From positions 337,001-401,000 of the forward strand of contig JAMWET010006982.1 of NCBI GenBank assembly GCA_024036415.1: a DNA stretch of 64,000 nt. Direction: 5' to 3'. Position numbers and translations under genes: made by a program. A model generated the notes under the pieces. That model was not told where the DNA came from. It saw only the letters and a program-made list of their open reading frames with translations, and ran no database searches. This stretch comes from Prochilodus magdalenae (taxonomy: Eukaryota > Chordata > Actinopteri > Characiformes > Prochilodontidae). How positions within the stretch are numbered: position 1 is the stretch's first letter; each line of letters begins with the position of its first letter. Positions 1-13,900 of this stretch are shown here, piece after piece.

Positions 1-545
1 ATAAAAAAATATGTAGGTTTGATGTTATCTAAAGCCTTAATGCATTTATAAAGAGATAAGTCCAATTTTTTGTGATAGGGGAGTAAAAATGTGTCAGTGC
101 ATCGTGATGCATTAATCTATACGAGGTTTGACAACACTGTCATATTAACATAATTATTATAATACTCATAAATAAAGTATGCTCCAATTTTAAAGTTTTT
201 TAGTCAATTAAACAAAAACCAAAAAAAGCATTTGACATTTTATTGCCTATATTCCACCACTGTGTGCAAACCTCCTCCAATTCCATTATTATATTCTTAT
301 GATTCATAGTGTTATAGTTTATATATGTGTTTTTTACAGTATGAGACTGAGCAAAAACAATGAAACATATTAAATAGTGGAGAAACATATTTTCTTTCGT
401 TATGCACCAAACAGTTTCCTTTTGTAATTAAATCATTCAGAGTTTCAGAGCTCTATACCTCTAAATAGTGATGGATGTTCAGACGGTGGTCTGTATTTTA
501 AATTGTACACTTTCATGAAGACCAATCCAGTTTAAACCTTCTCAC

Positions 546-679
546 CTCCAAGTAGAATCTTGGACTTTCAGGCATGAAGGTGAGGGCCACCACAGAGCAG
601 ACACATGGTAGAGCACACACCACCACAAACACCCTCCAGCTGTGGAACTGATAAGCTGAACCCATACTGAAACTCCAGC
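546..679 (-). CDS. sv2c: sv2c exon 5: TM6 and PESPRF motif
   Basis: 134 nt; acceptor AG at 680-681 after tgtgttcctcag, donor GTGAGAAGG starting at 545, phase 0. It encodes about residues 308-352, GWSFSMGSAYQFHSWRVF through PESPRFYLE. The next residues in known SV2C continue in a further exon that lies left of this window. Confidence 0.94.
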
Positions 680-1411
680 CTGAGGAACACAGAACGCACA
701 TTAACAAAAATGTTACTACACAGAATAAAGATGAAGACCTCAAACTATAAAACAGCACTAATGGAATTATGCAGTTACCTTAAACAACCTCCAAAATGGA
801 ACTTTACAGGAGGAGAAAGCAGCTTTCTAAACTTCCAATGGAGGCCGATATAACAAGACATTTATCTAAGCCATTTTGGACACATTTTATTGGTCTGTCC
901 ATCATAAATATTCACAGCATTATACCTAGAGCTTTTAAACTGTGCAAGAAAAACACACATTTTTGCACAACAAAATATACCTTAGAGGTGACAATATGGC
1001 AGAAATCTAACTGTGATACATTAAGAGAAGATGTGGTATATCAGGAAGTGCATTGTTTCAGACATCCCATCAGATGGAAGAACTGTTGAGTGTATGCATG
1101 TAGAGTCTGTAAGACAGCCAACAACATACATCTAGTTGGGTTTGTCCAAACCCTTAACTGGTACTGTATTTCTTTGCTATAAGGAAAGGAAGATTTGGGA
1201 ACATCATAGCTCAACCACGTAATACATTTATGATATTAGAACTCATGTAAGTTACCTCATAGAGCCAGAGAGTTTCAATATGTGTTTTTAAGAATAATTA
1301 GAAATTTTGGAAGTGATCTTGACAGGTATTGTTTTTTGCTGAACTGAAAACTAACAGTGAAGTAACATGTTATTGGTGATCTTACAAAGGAAGTACACTG
1401 TCCTTAAACCT

Positions 1412-1443
<32 letters not shown>

Positions 1444-4400
1444 AGATAATCCTTTATTAGTCCCACAGTGCGGAAATGTACAGTGTTACAGCAGCAAAGG
1501 GATAGCAAGGTACTCAGTACAAAAAATAAGACAGGTGAACAGAACAACAATATAAACATTATAAATAATAAAAGTCAAAACCTCTGGATGATCTTATTTA
1601 CAGATAATTGCAAAATATTTACAGAAAATTGCACATTTATTCTGTATTGCACATGGGGAATGGAAAGATATTGCACATTGTTAGTATTGCACATTATGCC
1701 CTCTATTTCCTTAATGGGCAGTTTAGATTTACTAGGAACTATGATACTGTGTAGGTTTACTAGGAGGCTGTATTGTCATCTACTCCATAAGATATAAACA
1801 TATCCTGACTCCTTTCTTTTGTCTCACAGATGAGTAGGTCACAGAGGGGGATAAGTGTGCCAATAAGACCTCATGCTCAGTAGCATCCCCCACTCTAAAG
1901 GAGCCCAGCTTCTTTAAGCAAGCAATGCCATTAAAAGCACAGCTTAATTAATAATCTCCACTCTGTTCCTGCGTATGGAAGCAAAGAGGGAATACATGGC
2001 AGGAGGCAGCAGGAGGTAAACAGGGACAGGTTAATGGGATGTGTTTTTGAATTAGAGAGGCACCATTTTTCTTGCTCCCACTGATTTCATTAGCTACGCA
2101 GGCAGTTCCTCATTAATCTTCACAATCTCATATGCCAACATGTGCTCACATATGAGTCAAACTGAGCCTGACACTGACGCCGAAATATATGTAAAATCCA
2201 TATTCATCGTGAAATGTGTGGACATTAATATAGAATCGTGCATAAATATGTCTGGAGGGTGATGTGGAGTATGGCTGCTTGATGACTAGTCAACACAGTT
2301 TGTTATAAAAACTGTAGGTGTGGATTTTTATTACTGATGTGTTGTTTACTCAAAAACAAAAAAAAGGCCTATAAAATTTATATATATATAAAAAAGTTTA
2401 AAATGTTCATTCCACCAGATTTCAATACACTCGACAGCATTCCACAAGTTTACATGCACAACTACCTAGTGGCTAAAATCACCCAGTAAATGTAACTTTA
2501 GGCTACATGGAGTAATATAGCATTTACAAGAATGTGCATGCAACAATGCTAATTCTGTTTTGGGGATGATGATGAGTGTATTGATGTTTAAAATTAAGAT
2601 TACGAGGTCAAATCAGGAATGTATTGGTTGGTCCTGAGAGTCCTAAACACACTAGTCGCTATTACTAGTGTAATTAATGGTATTTTTAGCAACAGAAGTT
2701 TGCTAAATGGTTATGGGTAATAGTTGCTACCATTATCCATATATTATTAGTGTTCTATATACATATAAAGCCAAATTAACATATAAAAATCAATACTTTC
2801 ACTCTTTGAAAAGAAAGTGACTAAGAAAGATCCAAAGTGTTTGAATAATCAATATTCAAATGTGCATATGAATGTGCCTAATATGAGAACTTGAGCAGCA
2901 GAGCAAAATGTCAGAATCCAATATTCCCTTATTCTTAACCCTTAAAACTCTAATACTCCACTCCCATTGGAGGTAGAAATGATCCTGCCGGTGAAATGCT
3001 GAGACTCTCAACAGGGTCCTACAGCAGTGAACCACTCTTCTGTATCATTCTGTAATGCCTTTTTACATCTCGACTGGAACTCACTAAAAGTCATTTGCGA
3101 GCAGCACTGGGTAGTAACGACTACATTAAGGTGTAAATTACCTGTAAACGTGGCCCTAAAAGAAACACTCCATCAGGTTTAGCCCAGCCAGCTAGCTAGA
3201 CTGAAGCAATCATACATCAAAATATCTGCAACAGCATCTTAAGCCCTACCTACACTGAACTCATTTTACCCTGAGAGATCTGTTAATGAAATTTGTTTTG
3301 ACCAGGTGATTCATACAAAACCAAGCATCTGTGTAATTCTCTCAGATTACCCCAGATGGTAATGTTTAAAACTAAACAGGTCCAGACCAACAAACAAAAC
3401 CTAACTCCCAATGAATGCCAGATACGTTAGCGTTAGTCAAGAAACGTGACTCATTCAGCTTAACAAACAGGCCAACAGGACAGAAATCCCTCAACTCTCC
3501 GAGATCAGTCTAATTAGTCTATCAGCAAAAATGGTGCAGACCACAGCAGTAAGACTATTCCTTATTACCTATTACCCCACACAGACTATTCCTTATTACC
3601 CCACACAGACTATTCCTTATTACCTATTACCCCACACAGACTATTCCTTATTACCCCACACAGACTATTCCTTATTACCCCACACAGACTATTCCTTATT
3701 ACCCCACACAGACTATTCCTTATTACCCCACACAGACTATTCCTTATTACCCTACACAGACTATTCCTTATTACCCAACACAGACTATTCCTTATTACCC
3801 AACACAGACTATTCCTTATTACCCAACACAGACTATTCCTTATTACCCAACACAGACTATTCCTTATTACCCCACACAGACTATTCCTTATTACCCTACA
3901 CAGACTATTCCTTATTACCCAACACAGACTATTCCTTATTACCCAACACAGACTATTCCTTATTACCCAACACAGACTATTCCTTATTACCCAACACAGA
4001 CTATTCCTTATTACCCAACACAGACTATTCCTTATTACCCTACACAGACTATTCCTTATTACCCAACACAGACTATTCCTTATTACCCAACACAGACTAT
4101 TCCTTATTACCCTACACAGACTATTCCTTATTACCCAACACAGACTATTCCTTATTACCCAACACAGACTATTCCTTATTACCTATTACCCCACACAGAC
4201 TATTCCTTATTACCCTACACAGACTATTCCTTATTACCCTACACAGACTATTCCTTATTACCCTACACAGACTATTCCTTATTACCCAACACAGACTATT
4301 CCTTATTACCCAACACAGACTATTCCTTATTACCCCACACAGACTATTCCTTATTACCCTACACAGACTATTCCTTATTACCCTACACAGACTATTCCTT

Positions 4401-7400
4401 ATTACCCTACACAGACTATTCCTTATTACCCTACACAGACTATTCCTTATTACCCAACACAGACTATTCCTTATTACCCTACACAGACTATTCCTTATTA
4501 CCCCACACAGACTATTCCTTATTACCCAACACAGACTATTCCTTATTACCCCACACAGACTATTCCTTATTACCCTACACAGACTATTCCTTATTACCCT
4601 ACACAGACTATTCCTTATTACCTATTACCCTACACAGACTATTCCTTATTACCCTACACAGACTATTCCCTATTACCCTACATAGACTATTCCTTATTAC
4701 CCCACACAGACTATTCCTTATTACCCTACACAGACTATTCCTTATTACCTATTACCCCACACAGACTATTCCTTATTACCCTACACAGACAATTCCTTAT
4801 TACCTATTACCCCACACAGACTATTCCTTATTACCCTACACAGACTATTCCTTATTACCTATTACCCCACACAGACTATTCCTTATTACCCTACACAGAC
4901 AATTCCTTATTACCTATTACCCCACACAGACTATTCCTTATTACCTATTACCCCACACAGACTATTCCTTATTACCCTACACAGACTATTCCTTATTACC
5001 TATTACCCCACACAGACTATTCCTTATTACCCTACACAGACTATTCCTTATTACCTATAACCTTACACAGACTATTCCTTATTACCCCACACAGGCTATT
5101 CCTTATTACATATTACCTTACACAGACTATTCCTTATTACCTCACACAGACTATTCCCTATTACTTTACACAGATTTAAGCAGCGCTTCTATTACAGAAG
5201 GAGTTCCTGGTTTAACAAATTACTTCATTTCTTCTGACAAATAAATCCATTTGTTGCTGCAGATTAAACATAGTTGCACACCATGACCACAGCAACACTC
5301 TAGTACAGATGTACTTTAGTACACCCTCACATTCTGAAAGAGTAAATCTGGAACAAATACCAAAATCTTTTGATAACTTTTGATTGTTTTTTATTTTATT
5401 GTTAATGTTTTTGTTTCTGCCATGCTTTACGTCTCCCCACAACACAATTTCGTCCTACAGGCACAAGCTGAAAACTATATTTATATTATTTGGAAGAATC
5501 ATCATAAGACTAATCCACAGATGTGTGGGAGGAGAGGGGGAGGCTTCTGGAGGTGACTAGGTTGGGGGGTGTTAATGCAAGGAGATGACAGCATTGACTA
5601 AATCCACTGACATATTTAAATAAGGCTTTGATAAATGCCGCCGATTATACATGGATGCCAGGATTAAAGTGTGTGCTGAAAAGACCTGGGGGGTGACGGC
5701 TGATGTTAAAGAATCTGCATCTTCAGAGCATGTGGGCTGTAAGACAGCAATGTTAAAGGTAAATGAATGTAAGATCTGTGTAAAAGTGTGAGTGGGTGTG
5801 CTGGGGTGTCCGTAAGTGTGTGTGTGATGAGCACAGTCTGTAAAAAGAGAAAAGGAGAGAATGTGTGACCATGCGTTTCATGCGTAATTACGTGCATGTG
5901 CATTTGTGTTTATACATTTTCAGAACAAAACACCCCCATCTGTGTAAGAAAAACCAACAAAAACCAACTAAAATTGCAATGCCAGGAAAAGAGATGGCAC
6001 TGAAGGCACTGTTTACATTGAAGCCTTCTAAACTTTAAACTTCTAATCTAATCTAAGGCATTTATATCTTTACCTAAACCTTTACAACACAATAATCTAA
6101 TAAGGCTGATCTAATACAGCTGAAAAATTGTATTTTGTTAATTTCACAAAGTACCTTTTTGAAAAACATTAATAGTTCATACATAAATCATACTTTAGTC
6201 CTGTTTATACATTCCTCTTTTTAAACAATGCTTAATGTGCAAAGCTAATCATCTGTCAGATGATGGCCCACTATGGGGTTATATAACTGGTAATTACATT
6301 TTTTATATATACATTTATATTTACTTCATCTTATTTGCTAAAAGATTTTTACTTCCAAAAATTTCTGTTTTTAAACTTATAATTTCTTATTCTCATATTT
6401 TATTAAATGGTAATGTTGTGCAAGAATTGTATAATATACATAATATAATATAATATATATGGAATAAAAAAATAATGGAAATAATATATATATCTGTAGC
6501 GTTAATCAGTAATTAGTTGCAGATGCATTAGTATGCATTAATATGAAGTTTGATTATTAATACTTTATACATTAAAGTCCAAGGGTGATTTGGCCAAAAC
6601 ATTATATCACAATAATTTGGATGCAAGACATTCACACGATACATGACACATATTAGGATATGTAAGTTTTTCTTAGACTTAATAAGTTGAACACACAAAA
6701 TAAAACCTTGCAGAGCCACATAACATCTGGTTCTGTATTTTCTACTGGTATCAGGCTAATGCTGATACAAGGTGATTTTGCTATGTCATCTCTAATATCA
6801 GCCAAAACAACGTCCCTTACACACAGTCTAATCTAATCTAATGTCCCCCAAGCACACTGAGTGATATTCAGGTCTGGACTCTGGGATGGCCAGTGCATTG
6901 TTCTGTGAACAGCAGCAGCTTCTTTGTTTGATTAGGATTATTCTTTGTCTATTACCTTTTCTTAGTAAGGCCTCCTGGACAGCTACATTTCATTTCAGAC
7001 TAATAGCATTTTCCTCTCATAAAGGACAGACGGACCAAAAAACCTGTGGATTGTTTCAGATCCGAAGCAGGAGTGCATTTTTTTGCGAATTCCTATTCTT
7101 TCACTTATTTTCCTTTTCCTAATCTCCTCAGAAATATCACCTGAAAAAAATTTATAACTTGATGACTGGTCTCTGGCTTTTGCACAGTGCTGAATAATGT
7201 CACGTCCTGACACAGCATGAAAACAAACCTAACTGTGTGTATGTGTCTTCTTGAAACCTTATGCTGTGTAATTCAGGTACGGTAGCGCTTACAGGGAACT
7301 AGCGCTGCCGTAATTGCCTTCTGTGTGAGGCGGCAGCAGCCGGACCCAGAGGGTTCGTGTATCGCCCATGTCATTGGAAATCTCATTATGTGGATTATGT

Positions 7401-7964
7401 ACATAATTGACTAAAGGTACGGATGACTGAGTCAGCAGCAGCCAGCATACCTGCAGTTTTTTTCCCCGCTTATGTATATTGGAGACCCAGCAACGCTGCC
7501 AATGCAACTGCTGCTGGAAGGGGGATTAAATCTGACTCATACACACGCCAACACATGCATGTATACGTGGATATAAAACCGCAAGAGAATGTACTGAGAC
7601 AGACGCGCAAAGACGCCCCTCACAAAAGGAGCATGAGCATACTAGAAAATACTACATTTCTCTAAAACTGTCATGGAGGGCTGCTTAAACGGGAAGAAAC
7701 ATTAACAAACATTTAGAAGAAAAAAGCAGAGAGTGTGACTGCTGAGAATGACAGCAGTTTGTATTTGTACAGAAAACCCCTCCCTCACAAAACCCCTATA
7801 ATGTGAAATCAATGAGCGGCTGCCTGCACCTCAGCCTCTGCCTGCAGCTGAGAGTGATAGATCTTTCACAGAAATGTATACTCAGGTTTTCTGAAAGTGC
7901 AGATGAATTTTTATTTATTTATTTCATGTCGTTATATGACTGTGTGGGCGTTTGATCATTACAA

Positions 7965-7995
<31 letters not shown>

Positions 7996-10900
7996 CGTAT
8001 GTGTGTGTGCGTATGGATGTCAGTGCATATGTGGGGGAAAAGGCAGACAGAACTAAAGCACACCATGATTTTCAGTCATTTTCATATACCAGTCTCCATA
8101 AAAACCAAACCATATCAAAATCAGTTTAAATCAACCTACATTTAATAAAATAGGTCAAAATGAATTTGGTAGCCCATGTCCCTGATTATGTTAATGATGA
8201 GTGGGTTGTGTGAGGGAGAACCTGGCTACAATGCCTTATTGGAATTCCAGCCCTTTACAAGGTGATGTCATCTCGTAACACAAGCAGCAAAATACCATGT
8301 TTTAGGCAAATTTAAGCATTTAAATGTATTCTAATAAAATGCCTAGATGATTTCAGTTATTAAAACAGAATTTATGTTATCATCTAAAAGGCAAAATCCC
8401 CGCCCCCCAACCTTTTTTTGATTACATCACCATGTACTAGTGGGCAGGGAAAAAATAATATTAACCAGTAATGTCATAATTAACCACCTTCTGGCATCAC
8501 CCCTACTAACCATTGAGTGAAAACACACAGCTAGCTTAGATACCCTTCACATTTTCAAGCAGATGTAAGTTTCATTAACAAAAATTTTAAAGAATAGACG
8601 TTGAGTTAAATACAGAGGAAAAAAAGAAAGGACAGTGATCTGTGTTTGATGTTTCCAAGTAAATTTAAATATACAGATTTCACTTACCAGAAATGCAAGT
8701 TTAAATCTTTGGTTTTGCACTGGAGTTATAAGGTTCATGTGACTACCAAAAATTGGAAGCTTATATCCCAACTGTTTATCACTGCTAAACTGGCGTTACT
8801 AGTCTTCTATTACAAGTTTACATTCCTGGTGGAAAATATCCAAAGCATCATATTAAGCTGCTGCAGTTAGGTTCACTGCAGTGCTGCTTGCAGCACACAG
8901 ACAGCTTCCTGTAGCTCTAGAGAAGTGAGTAACCAGCGGGGAGGATCTAATGAACTGTTTAAGACAAATGTAGTGGGGAACACATGTCAATGTATCACCC
9001 GCCATGCCTCTCTCTCTCCTGCGTTCCCCATAACGTGATGCCTCCTACTTTGAAACTCAGAGGGCTTCTCTGCTGTTATTCAGCTTTTGGTTACTGCTGC
9101 CTTTCTGGAGACCTCAAAACCAAGTAGAGGTATCTGTAGCATGCTAGGCACGTAGAGGGAGAAACAGAAAGAGGAGGGAGAGAGAGTCGAGCAAGAGTGC
9201 ATCATAGGGGGTGTGAGCGAAAAAGAGACGGGATGAACAAAAGAGAAAGAGTATATAGAGAAAAGTAGACACAGGAATATGACTGTCCTGCACTGGGATA
9301 GGGATGGGAAGCGCCTGAGGGAGCCCAGAGTGGCCAACCGTGACCAAACCATCACTAAACGTTTACCTCCACTTTACTAAGCCCCTGGACATTTCCCATT
9401 GATTCCCATCATACTAAATGAGAATGACGCAGCCTAATACACTTAAACGATGCACTAATGCTTGAAAATGCATTTCCCTTCTTAACATTTTTCAAGTAAA
9501 ACAGATTATTGGAAATGGGTCTCGGAGCTAGCTGATCGTCTCCAGTGGTAGATGGAAGTGAAGCATATTGTTTAATATTAATCCTCCTGATATGATACTA
9601 GGTATGCTCCAAAATTGCAGTCACATGCAAATTCTTATGCAAAAATGACCAAAAACTGGTAACAAAATTTGTTTTAAAATCCAATTCACCCAAATTGTAT
9701 TTCCTCAAAAATGATCTATCAGTTAAGACATGTCTGTGGTCTGAGGTTAGCTTCTTTAGTTTTGCCCTGGAGATATGAAGCTAATGTCCAACTACTGCCA
9801 CAGAGAGGATCACACACTTAACTTCCATCTCTTTTGTCATTTTGTCATGAGGATGGGCACATTATGCACAATTCCAAACGTCTGTGTTTATTATCATGTT
9901 TTCCAAACAAACCTAAACTAGACTGAACCTGAATGTCATAAACAGTTCAGAAGAAGCAAATCAGGGTTTAAACTGGGCTAAAAACTCTTAACCTGATGCC
10001 AGTTAATAAGAATAACTTTGTTCTTTGCATTGCAACACATGTATTTTTTTAACCACAGTAAGTCAGGCAGTGTAATGATGTAGGGAAGTAGTCTGCACGA
10101 TGCTAATTGGTGGGTATAAGCTTCCATTACTTGTCAGCTACATTAGCATGGCTCCAGTGCAAGACTAAAAAATCAATCTTTAGACTCTATAAAGGTCTTG
10201 GCTGATCCACTGCTTTTGGGGTTAGTGGGTAAACGAGGTAAATGAGATTTTTTGGTGACAAAATTAAAGCTAGTCAAGCTAACAGCCTATGTGCCTGCAT
10301 CTGTGTGCCTAGACTATCCGTGGGTCATTCATAAATCATGCTCCGTCTGCACATTGTCTCACAAGGCAAAGAGAAAAAGCTCATTACACTCCAATCACTG
10401 GAAACCACAAAAAGGGATGGGGGAAACAATGCTCTGACACTAGAGCCACTCGAGCTGTGAGGCTCCCTCTTTCATATCCATCCCCCACCATTCCCCCTCA
10501 CCGCCGTTCTTTAGTTTCTTTACTGATGAGTGCAGCTTATTTCCGGCATTGAGGTTCTCATAAATCATTGCGCTGTGCCTCCCCCCCCAGGAACGCCCTT
10601 ATCCTTTAAATATCCCTGCAGTGCGCTCCATACACATTAATCACTTAACCTAAAGCTCTGCCGCTTCACATGCACTTACACTCATCACTGCCAGCCAGTG
10701 GCTGGTAACCTAACCTAGCATTGCCAGGAACCTTATTTTTTAGTCCTGATCAGCCACTATGGGATTTTCTTGAAGGTGTTATATTCTTACATCAGCCCAA
10801 GTTAGCAGTGTTGTGCTTTATCTGATAGGCACTATCGATCTGTGTAGTGAGTGTAGCATTTGTGGGCTTCATCCATTTAAGGCCTTGCACTAACACTGCT

Positions 10901-13900
10901 TTATGGGACTATTGACGGAGAACAATCAAACATTTCAACAACGTACAGAATAGACAGCAGCATGGAGAATATGTAAATCTAGGGTCTTTGAACCCTTTCC
11001 ACTTACCATAATGAGGTATGATAGCCCAGGCCATAGCTGAAGCATAGATTTCCCCTATCATCCAAAACATGCAGAGCCAGCTGAGATGTTCACCTCTCTT
11101 CTCCCTCGCCAACACCTCCGCAAAATAAGAGAAGACGATGGGTACAGCTCCGCCAATGCTATAAAGGATCAAATGGACAAAGGAAAACATCAAATGAAAA
11201 AAGGAAAGCTTGTGGTTCAGACTATGATTAAAGTCATAAACCTGTAAATGCAAGAGGGGCCTAAGGATGACAGATGTAAAATAGCCTTGAGGAAGAGCCT
11301 AGGTGTTATTCAAGTTCTATTCAAAGCTTCAGATACCCAAGTCAATCTGTCTGCACGGGAATTATCCTTGTTCTACAGATTCAGATAAAAAAAATCTTTC
11401 TTCCCAACAAAAAGTTTTCTGGGAAGTTCTGAAAACAGTTCTCTAACAACTATTGTTATTTCCACGGTACATTTCAGAGAAAATGAAACTGTAGGCTATG
11501 GACTCTTCCCCCAATAAATTGTATATACTCCTACTGAAAATGAAATATATATTCCTTATAAAGAAACAGTTTTGCAGAAATGATTTTTCTTAAACTACAT
11601 GACCCCGCATGTGAGCCTGTACTTGAATCCACACATTCTATTTATCTGACGTACTGCATTACTTTCATGGTAGCTACCAATAATTCATAGTAGCTGCCCA
11701 AAATTATGCTTTAAGGTCAATAACAAAAGGCGTAAACTGTTTATACCAACTGGTTTATATTTACGTAGTTTTAGTCCTACCAACGATAAAACGTTTCCTG
11801 TATTGACAGATTTGAAGCACACGTATTTCTTTGATTTAGTAAATTTAATCATTAACTATATTGCAGGTACACACTTTCTATGTGGGGGTGTAATTTTTTT
11901 ATCCTTGGGGGGCGAGAGGGTTTAAGGCAGTAATAATGAGAAACAACACTTTTACACAGCACTGGTAGACCCTCTACTGCACACTCCAATCAACTAATGC
12001 TTTCCTGCATCAAATCAGCCTCAGCCTGTTTTAGAACAGTTCCAGGTGTTTCCAACTCGATATTCTTTATTCAAGTGCTCTTTGATTTTTAAATGGATAA
12101 TTCAGAATGTCATTATTTATCCAACATGTGATTTAAATTCAGATGACTGAGTTATTGTTATGTGATAAAAAGTGTGTTGTGTACTTTTCACACGTCTTCA
12201 ATATCTAAAATGTGTTCAAAGGTACTACAACAATCCCATCATCCACAAGACAAGTGCTCTGAGCATAGACCCACTGGCAGTTCACTAGCAGTGACAGAAG
12301 CTGTGGGAGTCAAGAAAGCGGCACTGCAGTGGCTATCGATCTGGGCAGATGTAATGTATTGTCTGTCCAAAAAAGACTATTATCTAAAGCAAAGAGAAGG
12401 CATTTTCGTTTAGAGCAGAGTTGATAAAAGATCCCTACTGGATCATTTCTCATGACAACATCTAGAAACCAGTGTCCAGAAAAAGCACACAATGTTTTTA
12501 GCACTTCTGTAAGTTAATAACTACTGTGCATGTCTTTATGAACTCATATTTTTTACTTTATAAAAGCAAGAATTCCCCTTTATGTTGTGTGACCATTTCA
12601 TGACACATGAATCTACAGAAAATTATGAAATTTGCCTAAACAGATTATAGATATACTAAATACATTGATATATTTATGAGGATATTTTTATTTTGTCCTT
12701 CTTAGATAAAATTATCACTTGAGAAGTACATGGTTTTCTTACAGCAACAATATGAAACGTAAGGTAAGTACATTTAATGTCATTTGTCTGATGATGCAGC
12801 TGATTCTGCTGTTATTATTTTTTCATCATTTACTAATTATTTACTAACAATGTGTAAATAAAGGACCCATTTTTACAGCACAACATTTTCTTGCCTTATT
12901 TTAGTTAGAGTAATCTATACACATACATGCATTTCAAAACGTACCATTCACCTCACAGCCTATACAGTCCATATATCAAAGCATTGAATATCAAAAGCAA
13001 GTTTCGTCATAATGTCACATTAACATTCACCTATCTATTCAGCTTATAGCTGCTTAGCCTAGTTTAGAGGACAGCCAAACCACAAACTGGCTGTACGAGT
13101 GCCTTTCATGTCTTTACGTGGAAGCGGCAACTTGAATTTGGTGGGGCTATGGCAAGAATGCTTGTCAAAATGTCCTGGCCAATACTGATAGGTAGCTCTG
13201 GGGATAAAACTTCAGCTATGATTTTTGATAGCATAAATCTATTTAGCAAAAAATGTAAATTTATTGCAAAATGAACAATGAGCTGATACATAGAGCAGGT
13301 AACTCTGTCCTTATGTAATAGCTATTCCCCTTCCTATGTATGTTTACGTATGGATTGTTAAACCAAACCATAAACCAAAAAGGACAGGCTTTCTTTTAAA
13401 ATGTTGGTGAGGATATTCTATTCCATTACCAAGCCTAAAAAAAGGAATTTGTTATAAAAGCTGAGTGGGGTTTGTAGAGTGGGGGTGCAGAAGACTCACC
13501 CGAAGCCTGCTATCGTGCGACAGAACAGGAAGAAGCCATAGCTTTGCACGAAGGAGGATAGGAAGGCAAAGAAGCCGTTTATGGACATGCATATGAGCAG
13601 ACACTGCCGTCGGCCCACCTTGTCCGCCATGCCCCCCCAGAAGAAGGCCCCCACCATCATCCCCAGGTATACAATGCTGCCTAGGGATGGGAAGTGAGAG
13701 AAAGGAGGAGGAAAGAAAAGAGAGGGATATAGTTTATAAGCAGCGACAGGAAGTACATGCGCCTCAGGACGGGGAAACATACCGAGATAGAGGGAATGAT
13801 GCTTCGGAAGGAGCAGAGCATTGGAAAGTTTCTCAGACTCTTTACCTGAGTTTGGTACACCTGAGTATTTACTGCCCTGTTTCCGGTCCTATTGGTTTGC

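Larger units (their letters stand above)
680..11006. other. sv2c intron between exons 4 and 5
   Basis: About 10.3 kb. It contains a retroelement-like tail with (AAGAT)n at 1412-1790, the 24-bp minisatellite at 3551-5175, a possible Tc1-like relic at 6790-7210, and a (GT)n tract at 7968-8010. I see no exon-like frame with splice sites in the remaining sequence. Confidence 0.8.

Noticed and set aside
3531..4685. 384-codon plus-strand open frame of DYSLLPNT-like octapeptides
   Set aside because: It is entirely a tandem DNA repeat, switches repeat frame at a 7-bp insertion, has no splice or promoter context, and lies in an sv2c intron.
3551..5175. Resemblance to a CRISPR array
   Set aside because: Units are contiguous with no unique spacers, and the window is vertebrate.
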